A DNA stretch of 64,000 nt from Sphingomicrobium astaxanthinifaciens (GCF_022865105.1 NZ_JAKNYM010000001.1:124001-188000); one strand, 5' to 3'. Counted from the first letter of the stretch, positions 46,972-56,565 are shown. The notes: a model not told the origin generated them from the letters alone. Translations and numbers: made by a program.

Positions 46972-47534
46972 TGGACGATGAGGCTCTGAAAGTGGACATC
47001 ATCCACCCCGCCGAACCCCTCGAGGGTTTCCAGCTCATCATTGATCGCAGCCGTCAATCGGCCTTGGAGCTCTTTTTTCCCGGCAATGGAATGGATATCG
47101 GTGGCAGGCGTGGCAGCCAATTCAACAAGAATACGTGAACGCAGTGCGATCTGGTGCTCCTGGAGCCACATCAGAACCCGGCCATCATAGGTAGTGGATG
47201 CAGCCAGTTTCACCTGGACCAGCGAATCCGAATTCTTCAGGTTGGTCGTGAAAACTTCGCCGAAATCGAAATATGCACGCCGGTATTCGCTGCCGCCGTC
47301 GCCATAGACGATTGTGACTTCATCCTTGCCCGCCGGAAGAGCGTAAGGGTCTGTTTCGCCTTTCAGGATCTGGGCCGGCCCGGTTTCCTTGGCTTCGACG
47401 CTGTCGATCGTTCCCGTCGCGACAAGAGCCAGCGCTCCGCCCCCCCCGAGCGACACCAACACCAGCCCAAGCACTACCTTCCCAATCAGGCCGCCCTTCT
47501 TAACGGGCTTATCGGTTTCGTTTTCTTTGCCCAT
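46968..47534 (-). CDS. fliL: Flagellar basal-body-associated protein FliL
   Basis: A 188-residue inner-membrane protein: a short charged cytosolic N-terminus, one membrane helix (about 17-42, glycine-rich), and a periplasmic stomatin-like domain with YFDFGEVFTTNLKNSDSLVQVKL and the LVEL... C-terminal helix. FliL assists stator function. It begins 21 bases after fliK and overlaps fliM by 4 bases. Confidence 0.92.
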   Translation of the reverse strand: MGKENETDKPVKKGGLIGKVVLGLVLVSLGGGGALALVATGTIDSVEAKETGPAQILKGETDPYALPAGKDEVTIVYGDGGSEYRRAYFDFGEVFTTNLKNSDSLVQVKLAASTTYDGRVLMWLQEHQIALRSRILVELAATPATDIHSIAGKKELQGRLTAAINDELETLEGFGGVDDVHFQSLIVQ

Positions 47535-47555
47535 TCGTCCTCTACTTCAATCGTT

Positions 47556-48839
47556 TCACGCCAAAATTCCGCGCCGCAGATCCTGCTCGTCTGTCATCGC
47601 GTTTTCTCTGATCGAAAGCGTCCGAGCGCTGTCGTCGTCAAATCGGTGTTGCGGTCCGCTGTTTGCCCGGCCTCGCCGCCCATCCTGAGCGGTGCTCGGA
47701 TGGCCTTTATCTTGGAAGGAGTGGGAATTGTCGGAGCGCTCCTGCCCGGCTTCCTGCAGGGCGGCCTTCAGAGCCCGGTGACTGGATGCGTCCGCGCCGG
47801 CAAGCTCGACGCTGACCTCTCTTTCGCGCCCGTGTTCAATCCGGACAACAAGGTTGCCGAGTTCCTGGTGCTTGAGGGTAATCTCGGCTTCCGCCTTATC
47901 GGTTGTTGCGGCCCCGAGGTTTTGGCTTTGCAACTGGACCATCAAATCTCGCACCGCGATCAGGCTGGTGGTCGCGGCAATCCCAACCGGTCCTATTGTC
48001 GAGGCAGGACTACCGCCTGCGATAGCGGTCGAAAGGAAGGTATCTGACGGGCCGCCAGACTGAATGGGGATCTCATTGAGTTTCGCAAAGGTTGCCGCGG
48101 GGGAAACCACGTCCTCATGTTGGATTGCCGCATTCGTGGCGGCCAGCGCCTCGCCGCTAAGCTGGCGTCGGGGCATCGCGAAGTTCTTGCTAACAGGCAG
48201 AGGGAAGTCGCCAACTCGTATGTTGAGCGATTTTCCTTCAGACGCGCGCCCATCCTGTCCGATCACTGTGGGAAGGTGCAGCTTTTTCGCGCCTTCCTCG
48301 CCGATAAGGAGTGGTTCTACTGCTGAGGGAGCGAGGCCTTGCCGGGGCGCGGGCGAAATCGCCTGCAAGAACTTGGGATCTTGGGAGCTAGGCTTCTCGA
48401 CGTCCACTCCGATCGTCACGCTATCCCGCATCGGGACCAGACAGACTACCTGTTCCTCAACACCTTCCAGATTCTCAGTCAGGTCAGCCGCCTGGCCCTT
48501 GTCGGGAACAAGAGTGGCGCCCGCTGCCGGCGGCACCGTGACATTCGAGGCATCCAACTGGCTAACGTCTACAACCGACACCGGCACCGACATTCCGAGA
48601 GCGGCAAAGGTTTGCCGCTCAACCGGCAAGCCTCCTCCGCTCGCGGGCGCCGCCTCATTCGCCACCTCGAGAATTTCCGGGGTAGGATGCGGCGCCTGAG
48701 AAGGCAGTAGCCCCTCGGCATCCGCAAGGAGACTCTCAAAACTGCCGCTTTCCCCTGTCGGAGCCTTCATCTGCTTCAGCCCCTGGGCAGGCCCCGAAGC
48801 TCCTAGAGCTGCCATGATATTCAGACTTGCAGAAGCCAC
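47556..48839 (-). CDS. fliK: Flagellar hook-length control protein FliK
   Basis: A 427-residue, export-signal-bearing, low-complexity protein that acts as the hook ruler and switches substrate specificity via FlhB. The C-terminal core (about 320-370; AEITLKHQELGNLVVRIEHGREREVSVELAGADASSHRALKAAL) matches the FliK domain. The rest is variable and Ala/Pro/Glu-rich, as usual. Between fliJ (gap 59 bases) and fliL. Confidence 0.88.
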   Translation of the reverse strand: MASASLNIMAALGASGPAQGLKQMKAPTGESGSFESLLADAEGLLPSQAPHPTPEILEVANEAAPASGGGLPVERQTFAALGMSVPVSVVDVSQLDASNVTVPPAAGATLVPDKGQAADLTENLEGVEEQVVCLVPMRDSVTIGVDVEKPSSQDPKFLQAISPAPRQGLAPSAVEPLLIGEEGAKKLHLPTVIGQDGRASEGKSLNIRVGDFPLPVSKNFAMPRRQLSGEALAATNAAIQHEDVVSPAATFAKLNEIPIQSGGPSDTFLSTAIAGGSPASTIGPVGIAATTSLIAVRDLMVQLQSQNLGAATTDKAEAEITLKHQELGNLVVRIEHGREREVSVELAGADASSHRALKAALQEAGQERSDNSHSFQDKGHPSTAQDGRRGRANSGPQHRFDDDSARTLSIRENAMTDEQDLRRGILA

Positions 48840-48898
48840 GACGAAATCCTCATCAGTTCGAGGCTTTCAATCTTTCAAGAAGCGTGCCAACTGCTCAA

Positions 48899-49291
48899 TC
48901 AATCCGCATGAATGCCCCTTAGCGCTAGCGTCTTTGCAATGCCTTCAAGATGCTCGACCGCGTCGCTTCGGCGTCGCTCTTTCAAGGCCAAATCCGCTTT
49001 TTTCGCAGCGAGCTGTAATTCTTCCTTGGCAAGTTCAGAGCGCAATCTGGATCGGTGCTCGAGAACGCTGGCGGCGACAGCAGACTGATTGCGCAGCGTA
49101 AGCCCGTCGCTTGCCCTGGATGCTTGCCCATAAGAGGATGTTAGCTCCTCGAGACGCGCTGAGAGCTTCTCCATATTTTGGAGGCGCACCACAGATTCTG
49201 ACAATTGAGTAGCTACGTTGCGCTTATCAATTTCACGCATCCGAACAAGCAGTGATGCTCGTTTCAACTTGGCCTGATCAACCTTCGACAT
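48899..49291 (-). CDS. fliJ: Flagellar protein FliJ
   Basis: A 130-residue helical coiled-coil protein, the central stalk of the export ATPase. Sequence is charged and repetitive in helix-forming residues (SKVDQAKLKRASLLVRMREIDKRN...). FliJ is poorly conserved, so the assignment relies on the coiled-coil, length (typical 130-150) and position directly after fliI. ATG 49291 overlaps the fliI stop by 14 bases; the longer frame to 49318 would overlap more. Confidence 0.8.
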   Translation of the reverse strand: MSKVDQAKLKRASLLVRMREIDKRNVATQLSESVVRLQNMEKLSARLEELTSSYGQASRASDGLTLRNQSAVAASVLEHRSRLRSELAKEELQLAAKKADLALKERRRSDAVEHLEGIAKTLALRGIHAD

Positions 49292-50615
49292 CAGCGAAAA
49301 TCTGCTCGAGCTGACCACGCGCCTCCGCGGGGCTCACGGCCTGGCCACGGGCTTGGGTCAAGAACGCTTCGATCTTCGGCCTCATGGCGATTGCCAAATC
49401 CAGACGGGGATCTGCGCCCGCCTTGTAGGCTCCCATCAGCAGCAAATCTCTATTGCTCTCATAATGAGCGATTAGCCCCCGGAGTTCTCGAGCCATGAGG
49501 CTGTGATCCTCGCCTACGATATCGTCCATGACGCGGCTAAGGGACACAGTCGCGTCAATCGCTGGGTAATGACCGCGTTGGGCGAGTTCGCGAGAAAGTA
49601 CGATATGACCATCGAGAATGGCGCGCGCGGTGTCCACCACCGGGTCATTGGTGTCATCGCCATCTGCCAATACCGTGTAAACGCCGGTAATTGACCCGTT
49701 GCTCGAGCGAGATCTACCTGCTCGTTCGACTAGCTTCGTAATTGTCGCCAATGCAGAGGGTGGGTAGCCCCGGGCAGCGACAGGCTCTCCAAGCATGAGA
49801 CCGATCTCTCGGGAGGCGTGAGCCACGCGAGTAAGACTATCGAGCACGAGCAACACGCGCTTGCCTTGACTTCGGAAGTATTCGGCGAGGCCTGTAGCAA
49901 GCATCGCGCCGCGAAGGCGAAGATTTGGGGCATGATCGGCCGGCACGGCGACCACGGCGAGGCGCTCCTTTTGCTCACCTTCCATATGGTGGGCGACGAA
50001 GTCTGAAACCTCACGAGCACGCTCGCCAATAAGGCCTGCAACCACGACGTCCGCGCTTGCGGCCGCAACGATCATGTCCATTAGGACTGATTTACCGACG
50101 CCCGATCCTGCGATCAGGCCAACACGTTGACCAACCCCCAAGGTCGTCAGGCCGTCGATCGCCCGGATACCTGAGTGAAACTGTTCATCGACCTGAGTGC
50201 GCTCCAGCGCGCCATGCCTTTGCCCACCAACTGGCCAGAGAGTCTGTCGGGCAAGCGGTGCCCCCCCATCGATCGGATGACCTAGACCGTCAACAGCCCT
50301 GCCAAGGTTGGCTTCACCGACCCGAACCATCCCGGGCCAACCTTCAGGTCGAACTCGCATGCCTGGCCGTAGCAATACCGAGTCACCGAGCAGCATCATC
50401 AACGTACGGCCATTCCGAAAGCCCACGACTTCCGCTGCAAGCTGTCGACCTTTACCATCGTCGATACGAGCGATCGCACCTACCGGTATTGCTAAGCCGC
50501 TAACCTCCAACAGGCCGCTGTCGCAGGCTGCCACATGGCCAAATCGCTGCGGACTGAAGTCCGGTTTTGATTGGCAGATGCCGTCCAAGAGGCCTTCGAT
50601 TGTTTGCGTCCTCAT
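49278..50615 (-). CDS. fliI: Flagellum-specific ATP synthase FliI
   Basis: A 445-residue hexameric ATPase that energises export with FliH and FliJ. Walker A is in GLIAGSGVGKSVLMDMI (about residues 166-182), the Walker B aspartate in RVLLVLDSLTRVAHASREIGL, and GEPVAARGYPPSALATI follows. All match F1-beta-like flagellar ATPases. Starts 1 base after fliH ends. Confidence 0.97.
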   Translation of the reverse strand: MRTQTIEGLLDGICQSKPDFSPQRFGHVAACDSGLLEVSGLAIPVGAIARIDDGKGRQLAAEVVGFRNGRTLMMLLGDSVLLRPGMRVRPEGWPGMVRVGEANLGRAVDGLGHPIDGGAPLARQTLWPVGGQRHGALERTQVDEQFHSGIRAIDGLTTLGVGQRVGLIAGSGVGKSVLMDMIVAAASADVVVAGLIGERAREVSDFVAHHMEGEQKERLAVVAVPADHAPNLRLRGAMLATGLAEYFRSQGKRVLLVLDSLTRVAHASREIGLMLGEPVAARGYPPSALATITKLVERAGRSRSSNGSITGVYTVLADGDDTNDPVVDTARAILDGHIVLSRELAQRGHYPAIDATVSLSRVMDDIVGEDHSLMARELRGLIAHYESNRDLLLMGAYKAGADPRLDLAIAMRPKIEAFLTQARGQAVSPAEARGQLEQIFADVEG

Positions 50616-50616
50616 A

Positions 50617-51183
50617 TCAGGCCTGACTTTGCAATGCCTCGATCAATTTTTGACGCCACAAGTGGGGACCATCCTCAATGCCTCCGTCTGGCGTATCGAT
50701 CCTGAGATGACCGCGCGGAAGGCTGGCGTCCGATTTCAGCTTGAGGTCCGGCCCGATCGATTTGCGAACAAGTTCAATGTCATCGGGATGGAGGCAGACT
50801 TCGCGCTCGTCTTCCTGCCGTCGCAAAAGTCCGACAGCCTTTTCCACGCGCGCCGCAATCATTTCCGGCTGGCTGGAGGTCGTTTCGATCAGATCCTCGC
50901 AAAGAACCATCACGACCTGAAGAATGCGGTCCTGCAGTTGAGCTGTAAGCTCATCGTCAAGGCGCCGAAAGGAGACTTCCAGTTTGCTTTTTTCACCTAC
51001 AAGGGCGTCATGATCGGCGCGCGCTTGGGCGATACCTTCTTCCAAGCCGTCGGAATAGCCGCGCTCATAGCCCCGAGCTTCCAAGTCGATCGGCGGCGAC
51101 GCCTGCATTCCGTCACAGATTTGCCTCGGCACGAACTGCCCGCTGAGGGACAGGTCGGTCAGCCGGATGCTAGACGAAGTCAT
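50617..51183 (-). CDS. fliH: Flagellar assembly protein FliH
   Basis: A 188-residue protein that inhibits and positions FliI at the export gate. The GYERGYSDGLEEGIAQARADHDALV segment holds the GxxxG-type repeats typical of FliH, followed by an ATPase-stator-like C-terminal domain. ATG 51183 overlaps the fliG stop by 14 bases and is preferred over 51219. Position between fliG and fliI supports the call. Confidence 0.9.
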   Translation of the reverse strand: MTSSSIRLTDLSLSGQFVPRQICDGMQASPPIDLEARGYERGYSDGLEEGIAQARADHDALVGEKSKLEVSFRRLDDELTAQLQDRILQVVMVLCEDLIETTSSQPEMIAARVEKAVGLLRRQEDEREVCLHPDDIELVRKSIGPDLKLKSDASLPRGHLRIDTPDGGIEDGPHLWRQKLIEALQSQA

Positions 51184-52201
51184 CGTCACCCCCGCCGAGG
51201 GCAAGAGTACCGTTTTCAATAAGACGCTTTGCGGTGGCGATTACGTCGCGCTGCGCTTCTTGCGCCTCATCCCGGCGAATGCGTCCCAAGGAGTCGATCT
51301 CATCTCGTACGCCATCGGCAGCTCGCGTCGACATGGCGGCGAAGAAGGGCTCTCGGAGCGGTTCATTAAGCCCCTTCAAAGCCTTGATAAGCGTCTCATT
51401 CTCAACTTCGCGCAGCAATTGCCCCATGGACTGAGCGTCAAGCGAACAAAGATCCTCAAAGCGGAAGAGCTCCCTTTCGAGGTCGTCCGCCAACGCCCGG
51501 TCGATTTTCCCAATGGCCGGGATAATCCGTTTCTCAACAGCGCTGGCGGCAGCATTGATGATGCGAGCGGCTTCGCAGACGCCACCAACGGTCACAGGGA
51601 CCGCTCCGTGGTTCTTTTCGATACGCTCCTGAAGCGTATCATTTAGGATTTCGAGAGACTCTTTGCTCACCGGGCCCAAGCGCGCAATCCTGTGGACTAC
51701 TTCCGTTTGCAGATCCTCTGGCAGCTGCGAAAGAACCACCGCTGCATCCTCAGGCTCGAGCTGCACCAGGAGAAGCGCAATCATTTGCGGGTGTTCATCC
51801 GCCACAAGCGGCAAAATGGTCTTCGGCTGCAGCCACTTGGCCAGTTCGATTGCTGGAGTAGACAATGCCGTCTCGGCGCTTCCAATCCGGCTCATCACAG
51901 CCTGCGCCTTCATTTCTCCCAGGGCTCCCGTCATCATCGCTTCGACGCGACGATGGCTATCACCGGGCGGCGGGCCCACGCGATTAGCATTCTCAGCGAA
52001 AGACCGGATAGCGGCTTCGATAGCATCGGAGCCAATCTCGTTGAGCGCGCACATCGCGCTGCCAAGCCGCTGAAGCTCCTTGGGCTCCAGTTGAGAGAGT
52101 ATCCAGCGCGACTCCTCCTCTCCCAAAAGCGTTACAAGGATAGCCGCGTTCTCGAGAATCGCATCTTTGTGCGAGCTGTCTACCGTAGCTTCCTGCATCA
52201 C
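51170..52201 (-). CDS. fliG: Flagellar motor switch protein FliG
   Basis: A 343-residue rotor protein linking the MS ring to FliM and the stators. The middle domain carries the EHPQ motif (in VADEHPQMIALLLVQLEPEDAAVVLSQLP). The C-terminal torque helix region (FRFEDLCSLDAQSMGQLLREVENETLIKALKG) has the charged residues that face MotA. Length is typical. The start overlaps fliF by 4 bases. Confidence 0.97.
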   Translation of the reverse strand: MMQEATVDSSHKDAILENAAILVTLLGEEESRWILSQLEPKELQRLGSAMCALNEIGSDAIEAAIRSFAENANRVGPPPGDSHRRVEAMMTGALGEMKAQAVMSRIGSAETALSTPAIELAKWLQPKTILPLVADEHPQMIALLLVQLEPEDAAVVLSQLPEDLQTEVVHRIARLGPVSKESLEILNDTLQERIEKNHGAVPVTVGGVCEAARIINAAASAVEKRIIPAIGKIDRALADDLERELFRFEDLCSLDAQSMGQLLREVENETLIKALKGLNEPLREPFFAAMSTRAADGVRDEIDSLGRIRRDEAQEAQRDVIATAKRLIENGTLALGGGDDDFV

Positions 52202-53835
52202 TGCGATCCCTGTTGGGTGGGCGGCGAAACCAGCATGCGACGCAAAGCCACCAAGGCGTCTTCTGGCCTCTCCCGCGCCAGTCGCTGTGCCAGATCGATC
52301 TGCTCGTTCAGCCGGGAACCGCCCTGAGCGACCTCATGGCTTTCGTTTGAAGCAGCACGCGGCGCAGTCGAATTATCGGCGTTTGCCAGTAGCGCTGGTT
52401 TTGACGGAGCGTCGGCCCCGTCGGGTTCGGACGTCCGTTTCCCGATCATTTTCATCGCGGGTCGAATGACCAAGAGGATTGTCAGAAGCACAGCCAGTAG
52501 CGCCGCCCCCGTGCGTAAGGCGGAGGAAAACCAACTACGCTCCCAAACGGCTAGTTCTTCTTCCACCGGCTGATCGAACGGACGCACCATCACCGCCACC
52601 TGATCTCCTCGCTCCGGGTTCGCACCGACTGCTGCAGAAATCAGGGTTTCGAGTTTTTGCAAATCCTCTTCGCTAAAACCCTCGAGCGCATTCTGGTCGA
52701 GCGCTACAGCGACCGATAGGCGATCGATTGCGCCCGGCGCGGAGTTAGAAACGCTAACCTCACGGCCGACCTGATATTGTCGCGAAGAACTACGATCTCC
52801 GATCAACTCCTGATCGACAACGCCCTCGTTTGCGATCGGTGGGCCGTCTACTGTCGCGGCGTTCTCGGGGGGCATATTCGACGTTGCACCTGGAACACCC
52901 CGCGCGTTCGCCAGAGCGCTTTGACGTCGTTGCTCAGTTTCGCTCACGAGCGCACCTTGCGGATCGTATTGCTCACGCGCCGCGGTCACCTCCGCCATGT
53001 CGAGCTCGACCTGGGCCTCGAAGGAGAAGTTGCCTGCTCCAAACATTGGAGTGAGAAGCTGTGCCAACTGAAGCCGGATCTTTTCTTCCATCCGGGACTG
53101 CAGTTCGAGGCTGTCGTGATCACTGCTTTCAGCGCCGGTCAAAAGGCGCCCATGCTGATCCACGATGCGAACGGCGTCGTTGGGCATGCCGGGGATTGAG
53201 CCCGAGACCAAGTTGGCGATTGCACGAACCTGATCATTGGACAAACTACGCCCCGGAGCCATGCGGACCATAACTGACGCACTCGGCGGCAGTTTTTCAC
53301 GAACGAATACAGACTTCTCAGCTTGGCCAAGGTGGACCCGCACCGCCTGGACGCCATCGATTTCCTTGATCGTAAGCGTCAGCTCGCGCTCCTTGGCCAC
53401 GCGAAGACGGTCCCCTTCCAGCGTCCGGCTAGCACCCATGGGGAGCGAATTGATCAGGTCAGTCCCCGTCTCTGGCGTAGCCAATGCCCCATTGGATGCG
53501 ACGAACATACGCGCTCGATGATAATCGTCCTCGCCCACCGTGAGGCTGCCGGTACCAGGGTCAATGGAGTAATCAATCGCCGCACTATCAAGCGCGGCTG
53601 CAACAGCGGCCCTGTCGGCATCGTTCAAAGCGGAGAACAAGGTGCGCTGAGGAGGCTCGGAGACAACCGACCAAGCTAAAGCCGCCAAGCCCAGACCAGC
53701 GATCCCGACGAAGGCGGGCAGCGCCTTTCGGATCGCTGGCTGGTTCACCACGTCCGAAATACCGGGAGGCAGTAGCTTGCTTCCCGGTAGAACAGTTGCA
53801 GTCTTCTCAGACATAGTCGGCACCAGTTCGGTCAC
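52198..53835 (-). CDS. fliF: Flagellar MS-ring protein FliF
   Basis: A 545-residue inner-membrane protein that forms the MS ring. Two membrane helices flank the periplasmic part: one at about residues 38-60 and another at about 445-465. The periplasmic YscJ-like and collar domains (RTLFSALNDADRAAVAAALDSAAIDYSI..., ALATPETGTDLINSLPMGASRTLEGDRLRVAKEREL) are clear. The C-terminal tail binds FliG. Four bases after fliE, overlapping fliG. Confidence 0.97.
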   Translation of the reverse strand: MTELVPTMSEKTATVLPGSKLLPPGISDVVNQPAIRKALPAFVGIAGLGLAALAWSVVSEPPQRTLFSALNDADRAAVAAALDSAAIDYSIDPGTGSLTVGEDDYHRARMFVASNGALATPETGTDLINSLPMGASRTLEGDRLRVAKERELTLTIKEIDGVQAVRVHLGQAEKSVFVREKLPPSASVMVRMAPGRSLSNDQVRAIANLVSGSIPGMPNDAVRIVDQHGRLLTGAESSDHDSLELQSRMEEKIRLQLAQLLTPMFGAGNFSFEAQVELDMAEVTAAREQYDPQGALVSETEQRRQSALANARGVPGATSNMPPENAATVDGPPIANEGVVDQELIGDRSSSRQYQVGREVSVSNSAPGAIDRLSVAVALDQNALEGFSEEDLQKLETLISAAVGANPERGDQVAVMVRPFDQPVEEELAVWERSWFSSALRTGAALLAVLLTILLVIRPAMKMIGKRTSEPDGADAPSKPALLANADNSTAPRAASNESHEVAQGGSRLNEQIDLAQRLARERPEDALVALRRMLVSPPTQQGSQ

Positions 53836-53839
53836 CTAG

Positions 53840-54196
53840 TTAGACCCCCATTCGCATAATTTCCTGATAAGCGGACAGCAGCTTATTTCGGACTTGGAGC
53901 GTAGCTTCGAAGGCAATGCTCGACTCTTGGCGGGCCAGCATCACGGAGGTTATGTCGGTCACTTCACCGCGCTCATACGCCGCACTCAATTCTGCAGAAC
54001 GTTGCGCACTATCGTTGACCTCTGACAGGGCCGTCTTGAGCGTTCCCGCAAAGCCCCCCGCAGGCTCGTCAGTCGCGGGGGTGGCTGTGGGTTTGCCTGC
54101 TTGCAGTTCCTGAAGAGCGCGCGATTGCTCGATGAGTTGCTGACGCAGCTGCATCACCGATTGAACGCCGCCTCCAACACCACCGACCGGGGTCAT
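53840..54196 (-). CDS. fliE: Flagellar hook-basal body complex protein FliE
   Basis: A 118-residue protein connecting the MS ring to the rod. The C-terminal half is the FliE core (GGFAGTLKTALSEVNDSAQRSAELSAAYERGEVTDITSVMLARQESSIAFEATLQVRNKLLSAYQEIMRMGV-type), ending with the near-universal YQEIMRM. The start overlaps the flbD stop (ATGA), so fliE is coupled to the regulator. Confidence 0.95.
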   Translation of the reverse strand: MTPVGGVGGGVQSVMQLRQQLIEQSRALQELQAGKPTATPATDEPAGGFAGTLKTALSEVNDSAQRSAELSAAYERGEVTDITSVMLARQESSIAFEATLQVRNKLLSAYQEIMRMGV

Positions 54197-55476
54197 CGAC
54201 CCGCTCCTTGCATCAGACCAGCTTCACGAAACGAGGCGAGCCGATAGCGTAATGTGCGCTCGCTGATCCCCAGTTTCTGAGCCGCTTCCCGCCGCTTCCC
54301 GCCCACTGAATCGAGCGTCTCGATGATTGCCCGAGCTTCTGAGATCTTGACTACATCGGCTAGGTTAGCTGCGACGGCACCGTCGGTTTGATGGCTCTCA
54401 TTGCTCATCAGTTGAGCCGACAGCTGGCTATCATCCCGATTGGCGCTGACGAGCCGAGCAGGCTGGTCGAAGACGATGTGCTGCAGCTTGATGACCTTCT
54501 CGCTCCCAAGGAGAACCAAGGCGCGGCGCATCACGTTTTCGAGTTCGCGGATGTTTCCCGGCCAACCATGCGCCAAAAGTGCCGACATCGCATACTCGTC
54601 GATCCAAGGAACCGATTGCGAGCGAGGTGTGTGGCGCGCGATCATCTCAAAAGCCAACGGCGCGATATCTTCCGCACGGTCACGCAATGCCGCCAACGAC
54701 AGGGGAAAGACGTTCAGACGATAATAAAGGTCGGCCCGGAAACGTCCCTCGGCCACTTCTGTAGGCAGGTCGCGGTTGGCACATGCAAGCACACGCACGT
54801 CAATTTTGACAGGAGCTGTGGCACCCACTGGTACAACTTCACCTTCCTGAAGCGCGCGCAGAAGCTTGGCCTGGAGTGCCAATGGCATTTCCGCAATCTC
54901 GTCGAGAAGAAGCGTCCCGCCATCTGCTGCGCGAAAAAAGCCTTCTCCCCCAGCACTCGCCCCGGTGTAGGCACCTTTCACGTGACCGAAAAGCAATGCC
55001 TCGAGCATGGTCTCGGGGATTGCGGCACAATTTACAGCAACAAACGGCTTGTCGGCCCGGTCACTGCTTTCATGAATGAAGCGAGCAAGCACTTCTTTCC
55101 CTGTACCGGTAGGCCCATTGATCAGAACCGGGACGTCAGAACCCGCGAGGCGTACCGCCAGATTGACCACCGCAAGGGAGTCCGGATCCGCCGCAATGGG
55201 CCCGCGCCGCTGGTGAAGGAGAGCGACCAAAGCGCCAAAGGTGGCCTGACCTGTCGGATCATCATAGGTCAGCGTCCCCCGAACGCGCTCAGACGACCAT
55301 TCAGACGCTTCGCCCGCACGGTGATCAATGAAAATCCGTGCGGTGTCGCCTTCGATCACCTCACCGGGTGCTGCGATAGTCGCGTTTTTCGAAAGCTGCA
55401 GCGCACTCGCAACGCCGGCGAGACGAGCGCAGAGCACTGGATTAGCGTTTTTTGCTTTCTCAGTGATCTCGATCAT
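54193..55476 (-). CDS. flbD: Flagellar sigma-54-dependent transcriptional activator (FlbD/FleQ type)
   Basis: A 427-residue activator. A short non-canonical N-terminal region (about 1-95, no receiver aspartate visible) precedes the AAA+ domain: Walker A GPTGTGKE (121-128), sigma-54 loop GAYTGA (168-173), Walker B LLLDEI (189-194) and FRADLYYRLNVFPLSL with the arginine finger. A Fis-type helix-turn-helix is at the C-terminus (REAAQKLGISERTLRYRL). All ATPase elements are intact. By analogy with Caulobacter FlbD it should switch on middle and late flagellar genes. First gene of the long fli block. Confidence 0.92.
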   Translation of the reverse strand: MIEITEKAKNANPVLCARLAGVASALQLSKNATIAAPGEVIEGDTARIFIDHRAGEASEWSSERVRGTLTYDDPTGQATFGALVALLHQRRGPIAADPDSLAVVNLAVRLAGSDVPVLINGPTGTGKEVLARFIHESSDRADKPFVAVNCAAIPETMLEALLFGHVKGAYTGASAGGEGFFRAADGGTLLLDEIAEMPLALQAKLLRALQEGEVVPVGATAPVKIDVRVLACANRDLPTEVAEGRFRADLYYRLNVFPLSLAALRDRAEDIAPLAFEMIARHTPRSQSVPWIDEYAMSALLAHGWPGNIRELENVMRRALVLLGSEKVIKLQHIVFDQPARLVSANRDDSQLSAQLMSNESHQTDGAVAANLADVVKISEARAIIETLDSVGGKRREAAQKLGISERTLRYRLASFREAGLMQGAGR

Positions 55477-55715
55477 CGCGCCCCACCCTCTTTGGCATTA
55501 ACCTAAGTCGTTTGAAGCGATATGCCCCTCTAACGGCTAAATGGGTATTAATTTCAGCCTAGGCATAGGCACTTAAGGGGGAACACCTAATTCGGCACTA
55601 TCCGCCATCGCGATCCTACATTCGGGGTTAAATACCGATCTATCCGTCCGGTCTGAGTAGCAACTGCCCGCAGCTATCGAGGCAGTTCAGAAATGAACCG
55701 AAGGGATAGATCATT
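55477..55715. promoter_or_regulatory. Divergent control region between flbD and fliC
   Basis: 239 bases, AT-richer than flanking genes, holding promoters for flbD (leftward) and flagellin (rightward). I searched by eye for GG-N10-GC sigma-54 sites on both strands and found none. A near match to the CtrA consensus lies at 55537-55551. Several TTAA tetramers occur. The start of the flagellin leader probably lies within 55620-55700. Confidence 0.45.
55537..55551 (-). promoter_or_regulatory. Possible CtrA-type site upstream of flbD
   Basis: Minus strand TTAA-TACCCAT-TTAG, matching the Caulobacter CtrA consensus TTAA-N7-TTAA at seven of eight positions, 61-75 bases before the flbD start. A single short match in AT-rich DNA, so weak evidence. 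Confidence 0.3.
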
Positions 55716-56543
55716 ATGACCGTTATCAACTCGAACATTAGTGCCCTGCGCGCCTCGAATGCCTCGACCACCGCCAGCAACATGCTGTCGTCGGCCATGG
55801 AGCGCCTCTCGACTGGTAAGCGCATTAACAGCGCCCGAGACGATGCCGCTGGCCTCGCTATCGCGACCACGATGACTTCTCAGGTTCGTGGCATGAATCA
55901 GGGTATCCGCAATGCGAACGACGGCATTTCGATGGCGCAGACTGCTGAAGGCGCGCTCTCGGAAGTGACCAACATGCTCCAGCGTGTCCGCGAACTCGCT
56001 GTGCAGTCGGCCTCGGGGACCTATCAGGACGCCACCGACCGCTCGTACATGCAGGCTGAAGTTGACGAGCTGACCTCGCAGATCAACCAGGTCATCACGA
56101 ACAGCGAATTCAACGGCGTCACCCTCTTTGATGGCTCGACTGCATCGGTCACCATCCAGACCGGTGCCAACGGTGCGGATACCGTGGCCCTTGCGATGGC
56201 CAACCTGACCACGCTTTCGGCCAACGGTGGTCTTGCTGGCTCGTACAACGTGTCTACTGCCGCCTCGGCGAATACGCTTCTTGCGACGCTCGACACCGAA
56301 CTCAACTCGATCTCGAGTGCCCGAGCCACTCTCGGCGCCGGTCAAAGCCGCCTGGAATCGTCCGTGAACACGCTCACCAGCAATGTCACGAACCTCTCGG
56401 ACGCCCGCTCGCGGATCGAAGACGCGGACTATAGCGCGGAATCGACCGCCCTCGCCAAGGCCCAGATCCTGTCGCAGGCCTCGTCGGCGATGCTCGCCCA
56501 GGCGAACCAGAGCCAGCAGAACGTTCTGTCGCTGCTCCGCTAA
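55716..56543 (+). CDS. fliC: Flagellin
   Basis: A 275-residue filament protein. The N-terminal D0/D1 region ([48 protein letters not shown]) and C-terminal D1/D0 region ([44 protein letters not shown]) are both complete; the variable centre is short (about 100 residues), giving the small flagellin typical of alphaproteobacteria. It is exported by the type III apparatus with FliS and FlbT/FlaF-type control in relatives (not seen here). Codon use is more restricted than neighbours, as expected for a highly expressed gene. A strong terminator follows. Confidence 0.97.
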   Translation: MTVINSNISALRASNASTTASNMLSSAMERLSTGKRINSARDDAAGLAIATTMTSQVRGMNQGIRNANDGISMAQTAEGALSEVTNMLQRVRELAVQSASGTYQDATDRSYMQAEVDELTSQINQVITNSEFNGVTLFDGSTASVTIQTGANGADTVALAMANLTTLSANGGLAGSYNVSTAASANTLLATLDTELNSISSARATLGAGQSRLESSVNTLTSNVTNLSDARSRIEDADYSAESTALAKAQILSQASSAMLAQANQSQQNVLSLLR

Positions 56544-56565
56544 AGAACTTTACGTTCCCCAACGG

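Noticed and set aside
55477-55715. A sigma-54 promoter for fliC or flbD
   Set aside because: No GG-N10-GC element was found on either strand on manual reading; GGCAC near 55574 and 55594 lacks the matching GC at -12.
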